DNA of 29,117 nucleotides from Acanthamoeba lenticulata. Lineage: Eukaryota; Discosea; Longamoebia; Acanthamoebidae. The stretch is from positions 1 to 29,117 of the forward strand of contig NAVB01001763.1 of the NCBI GenBank assembly GCA_002179805.1, in the 5' to 3' direction. Below are positions 10,083-19,949 of this stretch, piece after piece; within the stretch, counting starts at the first letter, position 1; every line of letters starts with the position of its first letter. The position numbers and the translations under genes are program-made. Under the pieces are notes generated by a model. The model searched no databases, was not told the DNA's origin, and was given only the letters and a program-made list of their open reading frames with translations.

Positions 10083-11480
10083 ATGGACGAATCGAGTAAG
10101 ATTTCGATACCAGGAGTCATTCTGGCCTCTATTCTGCATGATATGGAAGGCCAAACGGGCGACATGGTACGCTTTTGTCGATCTTGCTGGTTTCTCGGGT
10201 CCCCCCCCCCCGGCCTGAGCTGATCCTCTACTTGACAGGAGGGCTTTCTATTTGGCTCCACTACACGCATGGTCGTGGATGCTGTGGAAGATGCCGAAGT
10301 CTCTGTGAAGGGCAAGACGCAGCTAGGTTCTCGAGCCTTCATCTCTTTTGCGCGTGTCGTTGTGGTTGCCCCGCCCCTCAACGTGCCCCTTCTTGTCTGC
10401 AACAACACGTCTGGCACAAACAGCCGTACAGGAGTTCGTGTGTGCCGGACGGCCGTTCAGCTTCTACGATCCGCAGGGCCGCGTGGTGCTGGAGCAGCTG
10501 CGCGCCTTCTGCCTTGATCGCCCCCACCACGTACGTGAGGTGCCCGTGGGAGATGCTCTTCAACTTTGATGCGCCTCCTGACGCACGACTTTCCTTCGCG
10601 CTCTACATCGGCCTCAGTCCCTCATCGGATGGTTCAAGTTCCGCGCCAACTCGCCTCTTCGCCCTTCGGCGCGAGAGCTCGAGGTCCATGCACAGCTGTG
10701 CCAGGTGAGAATGCTGAAGTGCTCCATGCCTCGCTCCTTCTCCACTGTCTGTTAACACGGACCCGTGATCGGCCTTCCTCCAGTTGTACCAGAACGAGCT
10801 CAACAAGGGCCGCGAACTGAAACACTTTGGGTTCGTGATGGGCCTCTTCACGTCCTTTAAAGCGGCAGAGGTCATCACCTACGACTACCGTTTCATGCAA
10901 ATCGACGCTGAGCGGTGCGTCAAGACCAACTTACTCTTAAACCAACAAGCGCGCAGTGTGCCTCACACCACAAGCCAATGCGCTCCTGCGCACGCACAGA
11001 CAAATCCGACCAATCAAGTTGGAGATCATCAACCTCGAACACAGCCCGGAGCAGGAGTACGCGTCGTTCGCGGCTGTCACGGACGTGTATGCACCTCTTC
11101 ACCCTCGCGCCCTCTTGGCTTCCTTCCTCACACTTTAGTGTGTCGTGTTGATGGGCCCGGCACTGGCGTCCTCCAGCCCGGCCGAGATGAGCGCGGCACT
11201 CAACCCGGTACGAGAATCGGTGAAGCTCATGGACAACCTCTTCGACGCCTCGATCCGAGAGCTCAAGGTTCGTCAACCGCGCTTTTCCGTTCCTTTTTTG
11301 AAGACAACAACCAGCCTTACGACGGAGAGAGAACAGACTGTAGCGCAGGAGGTGCACGAGAGCACGCGAGAGATGCGAAAGTTGGAGCGCGAAATCGAGG
11401 AACTCAAGCGGAGTCTTGGCTTGCCCACCGCGCCCCGCCCTTTGAACATTTCAATCGGTACACGCCTGGTTTGTTGTTGA
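10083..11480 (+). CDS. Abraxas/ABRO1-family MPN scaffold (BRCC36 partner)
   Basis: Abraxas-type proteins are catalytically inactive MPN subunits that pair with the K63 deubiquitinase BRCC36 in BRCA1-A or BRISC complexes. Exons: 10083-10166, 10239-10326, 10424-10530, 10618-10704, 10784-10914, 11000-11084, 11139-11267, 11349-11480; about 280 residues. Family features are EGFLFG near the N-terminus, FSFYDPQG, and GWFKFR where an active MPN+ enzyme has the HxH of the JAMM motif. The C-terminal two exons form a heptad-like coiled coil ([16 protein letters not shown]), the usual BRCC36-binding part. The end is uncertain: the last exon may run to TGA 11478-11480, or splice at 11456 or 11469 to sequence after 11535. 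The partner enzyme is not in the window. Confidence 0.8.
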
Positions 11481-11751
11481 CGCTCGCACCTGCCCCAACA
11501 CTCCCTCACAACACTCCCTCCCGCGCACACGCCAGGAAACTAAAGCTGCGCGATTGCTGCACGACCGGCGCCAGCGCGACCGCCACCTTACACGCCTTAT
11601 CTCGGAGGAAAAAGGACGGAAGGCGCACATCCGGCCGGACAGACGTTGCGAAGGCCGGGCTCCGTTTTCTTTTGTCCAGCTGTTCGCCTTAGGCACAAAT
11701 TCTCTCTCCTCTACTTTTTTTTTGTCCTTCTACTCCGTCACATCATACACA

Positions 11752-12238
11752 ATGGGCGATAAGGCGAACCCCAAGGCGTACCCCCTCGCTGAGAACCAGC
11801 TCTCCATCCAGCTGCTCGATCTTGTGCAGCAGGCTACCAACTACAAGCAGCTTAAGCGTGGCGCCAACGAGGCCACTAAGACGCTTAACCGCGGTATTGC
11901 GGAGGTCATTATCATGGCCGCTGATGCGGAGCCCATCGAAATTTTGCTCCATTTGCCCCTCCTCTGCGAGGACAAGGTATGTCACTCCCCTCCCGGAGCA
12001 ATGATGCAATGCTTCCCACTTTCGTGGACATTGCCTGAGCTTCGGCAAATCGATTAATTCTTCCCTCCCCTCCCCAAAGAACGTCCCGTACGTGTTCGTC
12101 CCGTCGAAGGCTGCTCTCGGACGTGCTGCCGGAGTGTCTCGCCCAGTGATCGCCGTCTCTATCACGACGAATGAGGGCTCGCAGCTTAAGACCCAGATTA
12201 ACAACATGAAGGACGCCGTTGAGAAGCTCCTCATCTAA
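11752..12238 (+). CDS. SNU13: SNU13/NHP2L1 (15.5K), L7Ae-family RNA-binding protein
   Basis: Binds kink-turn RNA in U4 snRNA and box C/D snoRNAs; acts in the spliceosomal tri-snRNP and in rRNA methylation snoRNPs. Two exons, 11752-11976 and 12080-12238, give 127 residues, the normal family length. The L7Ae core is clear: the [17 protein letters not shown] segment contacts the kink-turn, and the second exon contains [18 protein letters not shown]. The ATG (ACACAATGG) is the first Met of the conserved start. The intron is GT-AG, phase 0. The upstream frame stays open for over 200 bases but has no matching family extension, so 11752 is preferred. Confidence 0.95.
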
Positions 12239-12505
12239 ACATCCCTCCTTTTCCCACTATCCCCAGATTTCTTGCACCATCAGGCGTAAGGGTCGTTTAA
12301 TCACCAAATTAAAACAAAAAACATTACAAACTCAAACGACAATCAGTCTGGTAGCAGCAATTTGCAGATCTTACTGGGCTGACCGTCAGCCGCGTGTGGT
12401 GATGAGCTGAGATTGAAGTGTCGACAACTTGGTAAAGGGACAGGGCGCGAAAGGGAAAAAAGAGGATAGTTGGCCGCGTGGGTGAAAGAAAAAGAGAGAT
12501 CACTG

Positions 12506-15500
12506 ATGGAGCCTCTTGTGGAAGAGGCCCCTATTTTCGATGTCGATTTATCCTCACCAGCTGAGAACACGACATATCTCCCCATCAATAGGCAAGCCAG
12601 AAGCCATTCAGTAGAAACCACCACACACCCGCTTGAGGAAAGAGAGGAGGTACATACCGCCTTTCTGCTGCACGCAGATCTTGCATCTCGTGTGTTCCCC
12701 GCTCTTGCCAGCTGCTCTGGCGTGACGGCCGTTGTTTTGTCGGTTCGACAGGGTGCGCCACCGCCTCCGCGGCCCACGCCAAGTACGCGGCATGACGCTT
12801 CGGTAAAGTGGAAGTGGGCGTCGTCCATGCTCGCGCTCGCCTCCATGGTACACCGCTGCTCGTTGTGACCGCCAGAACGGCGCTGCTGTTGCTCACCGCT
12901 GGCTCCTGAGCACAGGAGGCTGCGACGGAGGGCAAGAAAGAGTTTGAGGAAGCCACCGCGGCCAGCAAGCGCAAACAGTTCCAGCAGGCCAACGACAAGT
13001 TTGCTGAAGGTGAGCCGGCTCGTCTTCCTTGCCCCTCCCCTTCGCCCCCTCGTTGTCTGGTCCTCACATATCGTCGTCCAGCCGCGAGGATGGTCGGGTG
13101 GGGCGGCGTGCATCGCGAGTGGGGCGTCTGCCTCATGCGGTGGGCCCAGTGGGAGGTGCCGTCCTCTTCTTCTTCCTCCTTCGCTTTCTCCTCGGCCTCT
13201 GTTGGCTCAAAGGCCTCTTCTTGGCCTCATGCCTCGTGTTTCTCTTTGAGCAGATACGCGTGCTGCAGAACAAGGAGCGGATCATGCTCATGAAGGAGCA
13301 GGACAAAGAGCGCGAGCGCATCCGGAGTCTCAGCTTCGCCTACGGCACCGAGGGCTGGGACCCACACCGCGAGGCCGACTTTGTCACCATCAACCTCGGC
13401 GACTCGTCGTCGGCCCACAACAACAAGCGCGCCCCGCAGCCCTCTGTCGCTCCTGCCGCCGCGGGCGCCGCCACTGGCGCCTCCAGCGCGGGCAGCCCCG
13501 GCGCCGTGCGCCGGCCTTCGCACCTCCGGGTGCAGGTGCAGCAGGGCGTCGACCGCCGAGACATCGGCGGCGGCGACGACGACGTGGGCTCGCCGCGCTC
13601 CCGCAGCCGGAGCGCGGGCGTGTGCGAGGAGTTTGACCGCGAGCATCTGACGTCGCCCAAGCCCGAGGGCTTCCTGTCGTCGCTGCTGCGCCGCGGCGGC
13701 TCGGTCCTGTCGTCGTCGCTCAACTCGTTGAGCCAGGCCGCCCAGCAGCACATCGCCGCCGCCTCGACGCCGACGCTGCAGCGTACGCCGTCGATGATGG
13801 AGCGCGAGCGGCGCACGGACGTCTTCGAGCCCTACGCGCCGGACGACCTGCCCGTCGCCAGCCGGCCGGACCTCGAGGAGCTGGCCAAGCGGGCCGAGAG
13901 CCGCATGCTGTCGCGCCTCCAGGACGAGCTCTCCAAGGAGCAGCAGGCGGCGAGCCGCGGCGACGAGGCCTCGTCGGGGCCCTTTCGCGACCGCGTGCTC
14001 TTCTCCACCAAGCAGAGCGAGGAGATGCGACTCGCCGCCACCATCGAGTCCCTCTTCGAGGAGGCCCACGAGAAGTTCAGCCTTGGTGCGCTCCTCCTAA
14101 TCATGATCATGTTCCCGTTCTTTATTCTTTTCACTGTTGTCATCATCTTCGGCCGAAAAGACTCACGACCAATCATGACAAAACAGGCGAGAAATTGTAC
14201 ATGGAAGAGATGAACAAGCTCAACCTGCTCACGGAGATCATGACCAGCAAGAATGAAGAGAATGACGAGCACGCAGGCATGGCCAGCAACCGCCACGAAG
14301 CGGAGGACGAGGACTCCACGGCCTCGGATCTGGAGCAGAACCAGGAGGTGGGCGCCAGCGGCGACGACGCGGAGCTGGACAACCCGGCCATCCTCGAGGA
14401 GGCCGCCCGCACGTACGAGGGCGGCCGCCAGCACACGGCCGGGAGCATGGAGAAGTTCTACTGCCTGCTCCTCGTCGAGTGGGGCGAGTGCGCCCTGGCC
14501 CAGGCCAAGTGGGAGCACGACGACCTCCTCCTCGAGGCCTCGACCGACCTCACCGAGCAGTCGCCCGCCGATCTCGGTACAGTGACCGCTCTTCCTTCCT
14601 TGGCCACTCCTCTTTGTCGACCCGATGATGATGATGATGATGATTGGTGGTGGTCGTCATGGTGGTGCACAGACTCGTTCGAGGAGGACATGCGGCACGC
14701 CTTCTCGCTCTACAAGACAGCGTGCCGCCTCTTCTTCAAGGTGCGGTCCCCAGCTCCGCCCTTGCGCGCGTGTTTGGAACTTATATGTTGATCACCGGCC
14801 ATGGTATTGATCGTCCCGGCAAACGCCGCTGGCGGCCACCAGGCCTACCGCTGTGTAAATAGGTCCACGGAGCTCGCGCCGGAGGACGAGAAGCGCCTCA
14901 TCGTGCAGTGCATCACCAAGTGGGCGCGCGGGATCGACGGGATGATCACCCTCAAGGAGGTCCAGCCGGGCGTCAGCGGCGACCACACCGCCGAGGAGGG
15001 CGAAGGAGGTGAATCATTCTTTACTATTTTATTCACCATTTATTTGATTTTAGATTATTTTTGTAATTGTTCATGTGAATTATTGTGATTTCTTATAATT
15101 TTAATCATTCTTTTTTTGGCGATCAGGATTCCACGAGATGATGGACTTGTTCCTGGCGGCCTACTCGTCGCGCCTGATGCAGTTTGGCACGAGCGAGTTC
15201 ACGCTGGGCCCGCTCATCGCCGTCGCCCTCAGCCGCGACCCGCACGCCGCGCAAGCCGGCAAGCAGGTCCTCAGGTCCGTATCCCCCCCCCCTCTCCCCC
15301 TGCTCCCGCGCTGGTGTTCTTTTTCTTGTTATTATTATTATTATTCTTTTTCTTCTTTTTCGTTTTGATGCTGAAGCCGTGAGCGCAGCCATCTGTCGCG
15401 CGACACGCTCGAGGAGATTCGCGAGCAGGCGCAGGTATCGCTCTCCTCTGATGCCGTCGCCACGACGGGAATCACTGTGCTGAACCGCAGACAATGCCGA

Positions 15501-18056
15501 CCACAAACACAACAAACGCACACCAACAAACACAAACGCACACCAGATGAAGCTGGAGATGATCGAGGAGATACGAAAGGGCGAGGAGCAGAGCCTGCGA
15601 GAGGGCATCCTCAAGGAGCTCCGCAAGCTCCCGCCCGACATCCAGGCCGAAGTCCAGCGCAACAACATCTCGCAGGTGCGCTCGCGCCCGGGCAAGCGGT
15701 CAAGGACGCTGCTGACGTGCATTTATTTTTATTTATTTTTATTTTTATGTGGTGCGTACGAGCAGCAAGAAATCGTGGAAAACTACGACATCTTCCGCAA
15801 CGCGCTGTGGTTCCGGACGAGGATCATGCTGGGCAGCCCGCTGGCCTCCACCATCTCCACCTCGATCCTCCCCTTCGGGCCCTCCACTTCCTTCCTCCCG
15901 GCCTTCTCTGCGCGGTCCTTCCTTCTTCTTCTTCTCCTCCTCCTCCTTCATCATGGTCGCTCACTCTGTCATCATCATCGTCGTCGTCGTCATCGTCGTC
16001 GGGGCGGTGCAGGTACAAGCGCGTGCGGCTGGAGAGCTGCCGGGCGCGCCGGAAGCAGCGCACGAAGAAGCGGAAGGACCTCCAGGCCAAGTCCCGCTCG
16101 TGCGTCTCCCATCCCATTCTTCATTCATCGCTTCGCTTTTCTTGTGCACGCCCCCCCCCCCCGGGGTCTTGTGCGTTTCGCGACCTCACCGCTGAGCGCC
16201 TCTTTGCCGCCCACCCGCGCGCGCAGAGCCGAGTCAGCCTCCGGCTCCTTGCCCGGTGCGTCGACAGACTCTCTGGCAGTGTCTGTGTGTGTGTGTGTGT
16301 GTGTTCTCATCGAGGCTGGTGGCGCTGACTGCGATGATTTGGGTTTTGGGACGGGCCTCTGCAGAGGTGAAGCTGCTCGAGGAGAACCCCAAGACCCGCT
16401 ACACGGGCTGGACCGTCATCGGGCAGGGGTGTGCGCCGCCTCTCTTTTGAGGATGAAGGAGGGAAGGGGTTAAGCTTGACGGATGGCTGACGGTCAGCAT
16501 GGCGTGCCCTCTTTCTTCTTCTTCTTCTTCCTTGGGCCAAAGGGCGTTTGGGGAGGTCTTCACCGCCAAGCCCATCGGACAGCCCGAAGCGCGGGTGCGT
16601 GTGTGCTGTGTGTGTGTGTGTGTGTGCTGTGTGGCCTTGTACGCGCGCGTTGTGTGCTGCTGCTGGCGCTGGCTTTTTTGTTTGTCGATTCCATTAAACA
16701 CGCCACACACGCACACGAGCAGCAAGTGGCAATCAAGGTCATGCGGCGGCGCAACAAGCCCAACCGCGTGACCGACCCCGAGAAGGAGCTGCGCCGCGGC
16801 AAGGCCGAGATCGGTACCGATGCAGCCGACCACTTCTTTCCCCCCACCACACATTCCATTCATTCTTCTCATCATCGGCGGCTGAATCTTTGTTTGGGGG
16901 CGCGGCAGAGCTGATGGCGCGGTGCCAACATCCCAACATCGTGTCCCTCGTGGACGCCTTCCACTGGAGCAACACCATCTGGGTACGCGTGGTGTCCCTC
17001 TTCCTCCTCCGGACGCCCCGCCGGGAGGCTGGGCGTGGCGAGGCGGCGCTGACGCAGCGCGACGGCGCAGGTGGCGATGGAGTATTGCGACGGCGGCACG
17101 CTGCGCCAGTTCCGACAGAAGGCCGACATTGACGAGCCCGAGGTGGCCTACATCTGCAAGGAGGTCCGTTTCGTTATCGTCTCCATGCTGGCGATGATGA
17201 CGATGATATTGACGATGTTGACGGCGACAACGGGGGTGTTTGGGCAGATCTTGAAGGGGCTGCAGTATCTGCATGCGCGCGGGCAGGTCCATAGGGACCT
17301 CAAGGGCGACAACATCCTCCTCAACCTCTCCGGCGAGGTCAAGATTGCCGACCTGGGTCTCGCGGCCGACGCCAAGAGTGGCGCCGCCACGAGCATCTGC
17401 GGCACGCCGGGCTTCATCGCCCCGGAGATGATCAAGCGCACCGGCTACGACACCAAGGCACCTTCTTCTTCTTCTTCTCCTTGCAATCGCCCTCATCACG
17501 CGTGTCCTCTCTGACCCGCGCACCCGCACGCGAGCAGGCGGACATCTGGAGCTTCGGGTGCCTCGTCGTGGAGATGGTCGAGGGCTCTGCCCCGCACCGC
17601 GACCTGCTCCCCATCAAGGTGCGCCGCCTTTCGTCCATGGATCTGGCCAGCGATCGGCTACAACGTTGTTGGATCTCACGTGCTAAACTGGCGATGATGA
17701 ACATGGCAGAGGATGATGACGACGGCCATTTCGGGGGCGTCGGGCCTGAAAGACGCGGAGCAGTACTCCAAGGCCTTCCGCCACTTCCTGTCGTGCTGCC
17801 TCCAGCCGGACCCCAACCTCCGCTACTCGGCCGCTCAGCTGCTCAACGTACCCCCCCCCAATCTTCTCTCTTCATTTTTCGTTTTCATTCTTTTTTTTTC
17901 CGGTCCACGGATTCTCTGGAGATGGAGGGGCTGGTCCACTGAGACGGCAGTGTGCAGCATCCGTTCCTTGGGCAGGCGATCGGACGGGAGAGGATCGTGG
18001 CACTGTTCTCCTACATCTTTGTGGGCGAGACGCTTGAGCTAGCGGGCCTCCTCTGA
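12506..18056 (+). CDS. STE20/PAK-like serine/threonine protein kinase with large unassigned N-terminal region
   Basis: Predicted 1102 residues, 23 exons: 12506-12649, 12752-12802, 12916-13009, 13082-13155, 13254-14085, 14187-14576, 14673-14740, 14843-15008, 15127-15274, 15389-15434, 15547-15675, 15766-15914, 16013-16099, 16227-16255, 16365-16428, 16543-16594, 16723-16813, 16909-16982, 17071-17163, 17248-17457, 17538-17618, 17710-17847, 17958-18056. All phases join. The kinase domain (about 815-1085) has the glycine loop GQGAFGEV, VAIK lysine K846, HRDLKGDN with D944, D962-L-G instead of DFG, and [13 protein letters not shown] and GTP-x-x-APE point to Ser/Thr STE-type activity. The N-terminal 800 residues are helical and charged, with a repeated EWGxC...AxWE motif at 109-121 and 496-508. 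No known N-terminal domain recognised. The intron 17458-17537 needs a GC donor. Exons 1-4 are the least certain, and the N-terminal exons could be a separate gene. Confidence 0.8.
14624..14644 (+). repeat. GAT trinucleotide run in an intron
   Basis: A short GATGAT run lies in the intron 14577-14672 of the kinase gene. It is outside the coding model. Confidence 0.6.
16284..16304 (+). repeat. TG dinucleotide run in an intron
   Basis: A TG microsatellite in the intron 16256-16364 of the kinase gene. Similar TG runs lie near 16604-16626 (next intron but one) and 26586-26602. Confidence 0.7.
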
Positions 18057-18684
18057 TGATGATGATGACGATGGCACCGTCGCAGAGGCCGTGTGCACAC
18101 GCACGTTTACAGATCTGTGGCGCTCTCCGTATTATCCCTACAATACTATTCACAAGCTTGTGTACCTTTCTTTCACCTGCTACGAGCCACGTGCTTTTTG
18201 ACTTTGTGGTGTTGGCAGCTGCAGAAGTTGTAAAAACTGCTCGACCAATCTCTCCTTGAGGGATCTACTTGGTTGACGTCGACGCTGTGGCGACTGCGCT
18301 TTGCCCTGGACGCGCGACACGGCCAGGCTTCTGGCGATTACAAAGTTGAATTTCAAACTGCCCTCGCTTGGCCACCAGCTGGTCTCTGTGACTTGTCGCA
18401 GTTCCACGCATGCTGGGCTGTCTGCTGGCGTCAGAAAGGGATATTCTCGTCACGGCCACACGCGCGTTGCGGTCAGGTTGCATCTCGCCCACCAGGGGGC
18501 ACAACACCCAGCCAGATGGCGAGCGGTTCTTCGCATAGACGGGAATCCTGCGCGGAATCTCCATAAGGAGTCATTTGGGTCGACATTTGCAACTGCGACT
18601 TTCGCTCACACTTTCTCCGGCACCCCGGCCCCGAGAACGAGAAACGAACAGACAGCCAGGAAGTGGAGCTCCCTGCCTCACTTT
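18057..18684. other. Intergenic region
   Basis: More than 600 bases between the kinase stop and the TATA box at 18685. Open frames exist on both strands (18301-18735 forward, 18265-18564 reverse), but neither has coding-like composition, a plausible start context or a recognisable domain. No tRNA or other RNA gene is seen. Confidence 0.45.
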
Positions 18685-18690
18685 TATAAG
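18685..18690 (+). promoter_or_regulatory. TATA box (TTTTATAAG)
   Basis: A TATA-like element that would start a transcript near 18715. The resulting leader to ATG 19088 would be about 370 bases, long enough to hold the uORF at 18993 and possibly a leader intron. Confidence 0.5.
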
Positions 18691-18992
18691 TTCTCTTCGG
18701 CCGCTCCTTCATTCATTCAATCGAACCACGACTAGTGCACTTGACACTAGCCCTTATCTGTTTCCGCCACACCGCTTCCCTTGCCTACCTTCCTCGATCT
18801 TCTGCTTGACCACATCAGGTATCACACTGCTTACTCACTGCGTTTCTTCTTGCTCTTGCTTCTAGAGCTCGCTTGTGGGGCCTTACCCTTAGTTGTTTGT
18901 CTTCGCCCGTCGTTCAGAATTTCCTGCAAATAACTTTATTTTTCACTGTTTCGTTTTCAGCTTTGCTTGTTCCCAATCTCCCAACTGCCAAG

Positions 18993-19091
18993 ATGCAGCT
19001 TCCAGTCGCAATCCAATTTACATTTGCTGACAGCAATTTCGTATTCCATTTCGTACAGAAAGATCACGCATCACTACCACACAACTCATGA
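18993..19091 (+). CDS. Upstream ORF overlapping the next start codon
   Basis: A 32-codon ORF starts at an AAGATGC context and its TGA (19089-19091) overlaps the ATG of the next gene as ATGA. This is the classic arrangement for termination-reinitiation, so it may tune translation of the MORN-like protein. The peptide itself has no recognised domain. If a leader intron removes it, the uORF is spurious. Confidence 0.4.
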   Translation: MQLPVAIQFTFADSNFVFHFVQKDHASLPHNS

Positions 19092-19780
19092 GCTACCTTC
19101 CCCTACCAACTTCAATCGCGCACTCCCTACTCGGTCACGACGTGCCACGCCAAACGGTGAAGAGGAAGGTGCCTTCTTTGGTGGACACTTGCGCAAAGTT
19201 CATCGCCTCGCACGTACACCAAGTCCCAAACAAGAAGGAAGGCTTCGCCGCGCTGGCTGCGCTCCACCTCGATGAGGTGGTGCAGAAGCACATGGGCCGC
19301 TTGAATCAGATCCACTACTTTCACCAGTACCGAACACACTTCCGAGATGGTAAGCCCGAACTGCTCGAGAACTACGACAGCGAAGGGCGAAAGCACGGGC
19401 GATGTCTCTACTGGAACGAAAACGGACGTGTGGACTCGTTTCTGAAGTTTCACCACGGCCTTCCTCACGGCTCACAGAAGTGGTACGACCAACGAGGCGT
19501 GCTCATCCGGCATCTTCGGTACAAGCTGGGCAAGTACAAGGGGGAAGTCTTCATCGAGCGACGCACTTACTCGCCCTACAACTTCCCTTTCCACCCCTCT
19601 CGCTCACCTCTTCACTCATCGGCTTCTTCTTCTCCTGCCACTACTCCTATCTCTTCCCCCTTCCTCAGCACGAGCCTCAAGTCTTCACCACAATCTATCC
19701 TCTTCACCTCTTGTGCTGCCGAAAGCGCTAAGCAAGGCCAGCATCCGCCAACAATTTCCAAGCCTCACTCTCTCAAGTGA
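19088..19780 (+). CDS. MORN-like repeat protein, intronless
   Basis: A single-exon ORF of 230 residues. Residues 25-75 are helical (PSLVDTCAKFIASH), similar in style to short adaptor helices, but not assignable. Residues 90-160 contain repeated beta-hairpin units of the pattern Y-x-x-x-G-x-x-x-G: NYDSEGRKHGRCLYW, ENGRVDSFLKFHHGLPHG, YDQRGVLIRHLRYKLGKYKGE. These resemble the MORN_2/YwqK-type repeats. The last 70 residues are Ser/Pro-rich and disordered. The start at 19088 overlaps a uORF stop. It is unusual here in lacking introns. Function unknown. Confidence 0.7.
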   Translation: MSYLPLPTSIAHSLLGHDVPRQTVKRKVPSLVDTCAKFIASHVHQVPNKKEGFAALAALHLDEVVQKHMGRLNQIHYFHQYRTHFRDGKPELLENYDSEGRKHGRCLYWNENGRVDSFLKFHHGLPHGSQKWYDQRGVLIRHLRYKLGKYKGEVFIERRTYSPYNFPFHPSRSPLHSSASSSPATTPISSPFLSTSLKSSPQSILFTSCAAESAKQGQHPPTISKPHSLK

Positions 19781-19878
19781 CCCGTCACTCGAGTGGCTGT
19801 ACATAAAATCTGTACATACAATTTTGTTATTTGTACCAAACAAAGAGATTCTTGCCCAAATCTTCCTGTCGTTATTTT

Positions 19879-19890
19879 TTTGGCGCCAAA
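19879..19890 (+). promoter_or_regulatory. Palindromic E2F/DP site
   Basis: TTTGGCGCCAAA matches the palindromic E2F consensus TTTSSCGCSAAA at every position and lies 59 bases upstream of ATG 19950. A second copy of ten bases of it, TGGCGCCAAA, follows at 19899-19908. Paired sites near a start codon are typical of E2F-controlled cell-cycle genes. Binding is inferred. Confidence 0.65.
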
Positions 19891-19949
19891 GCTGGCACTG
19901 GCGCCAAATCCGAACTCGAGCGCGAGTTTAGCGCAGAACACCATAAGAA

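Noticed and set aside
10618..10704. Active JAMM metalloprotease in the MPN protein
   Set aside because: The segment reads GWFKFR where the enzyme needs an HxH motif, so it is an inactive scaffold.
13160..13253. Transmembrane-like frame ([23 protein letters not shown]) as part of the kinase protein
   Set aside because: It is the pyrimidine-rich tail of an intron ending in TTTGAGCAG; the exon 13082-13155 joins 13254 in phase without it.
13227..14069. 280-residue minus-strand ORF
   Set aside because: Antisense shadow of the large kinase-gene exon 13254-14085, which is open and coding-like on the plus strand.
16604..16626. TG runs and other microsatellites as possible CRISPR or regulatory arrays
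   Set aside because: They are simple dinucleotide repeats in introns with no repeat-spacer structure.
18265..18735. ORFs on both strands in the 18.1-18.7 kb gap
   Set aside because: Neither shows coding-like composition or a domain, and the TATA box and leader of the next gene overlap the region.
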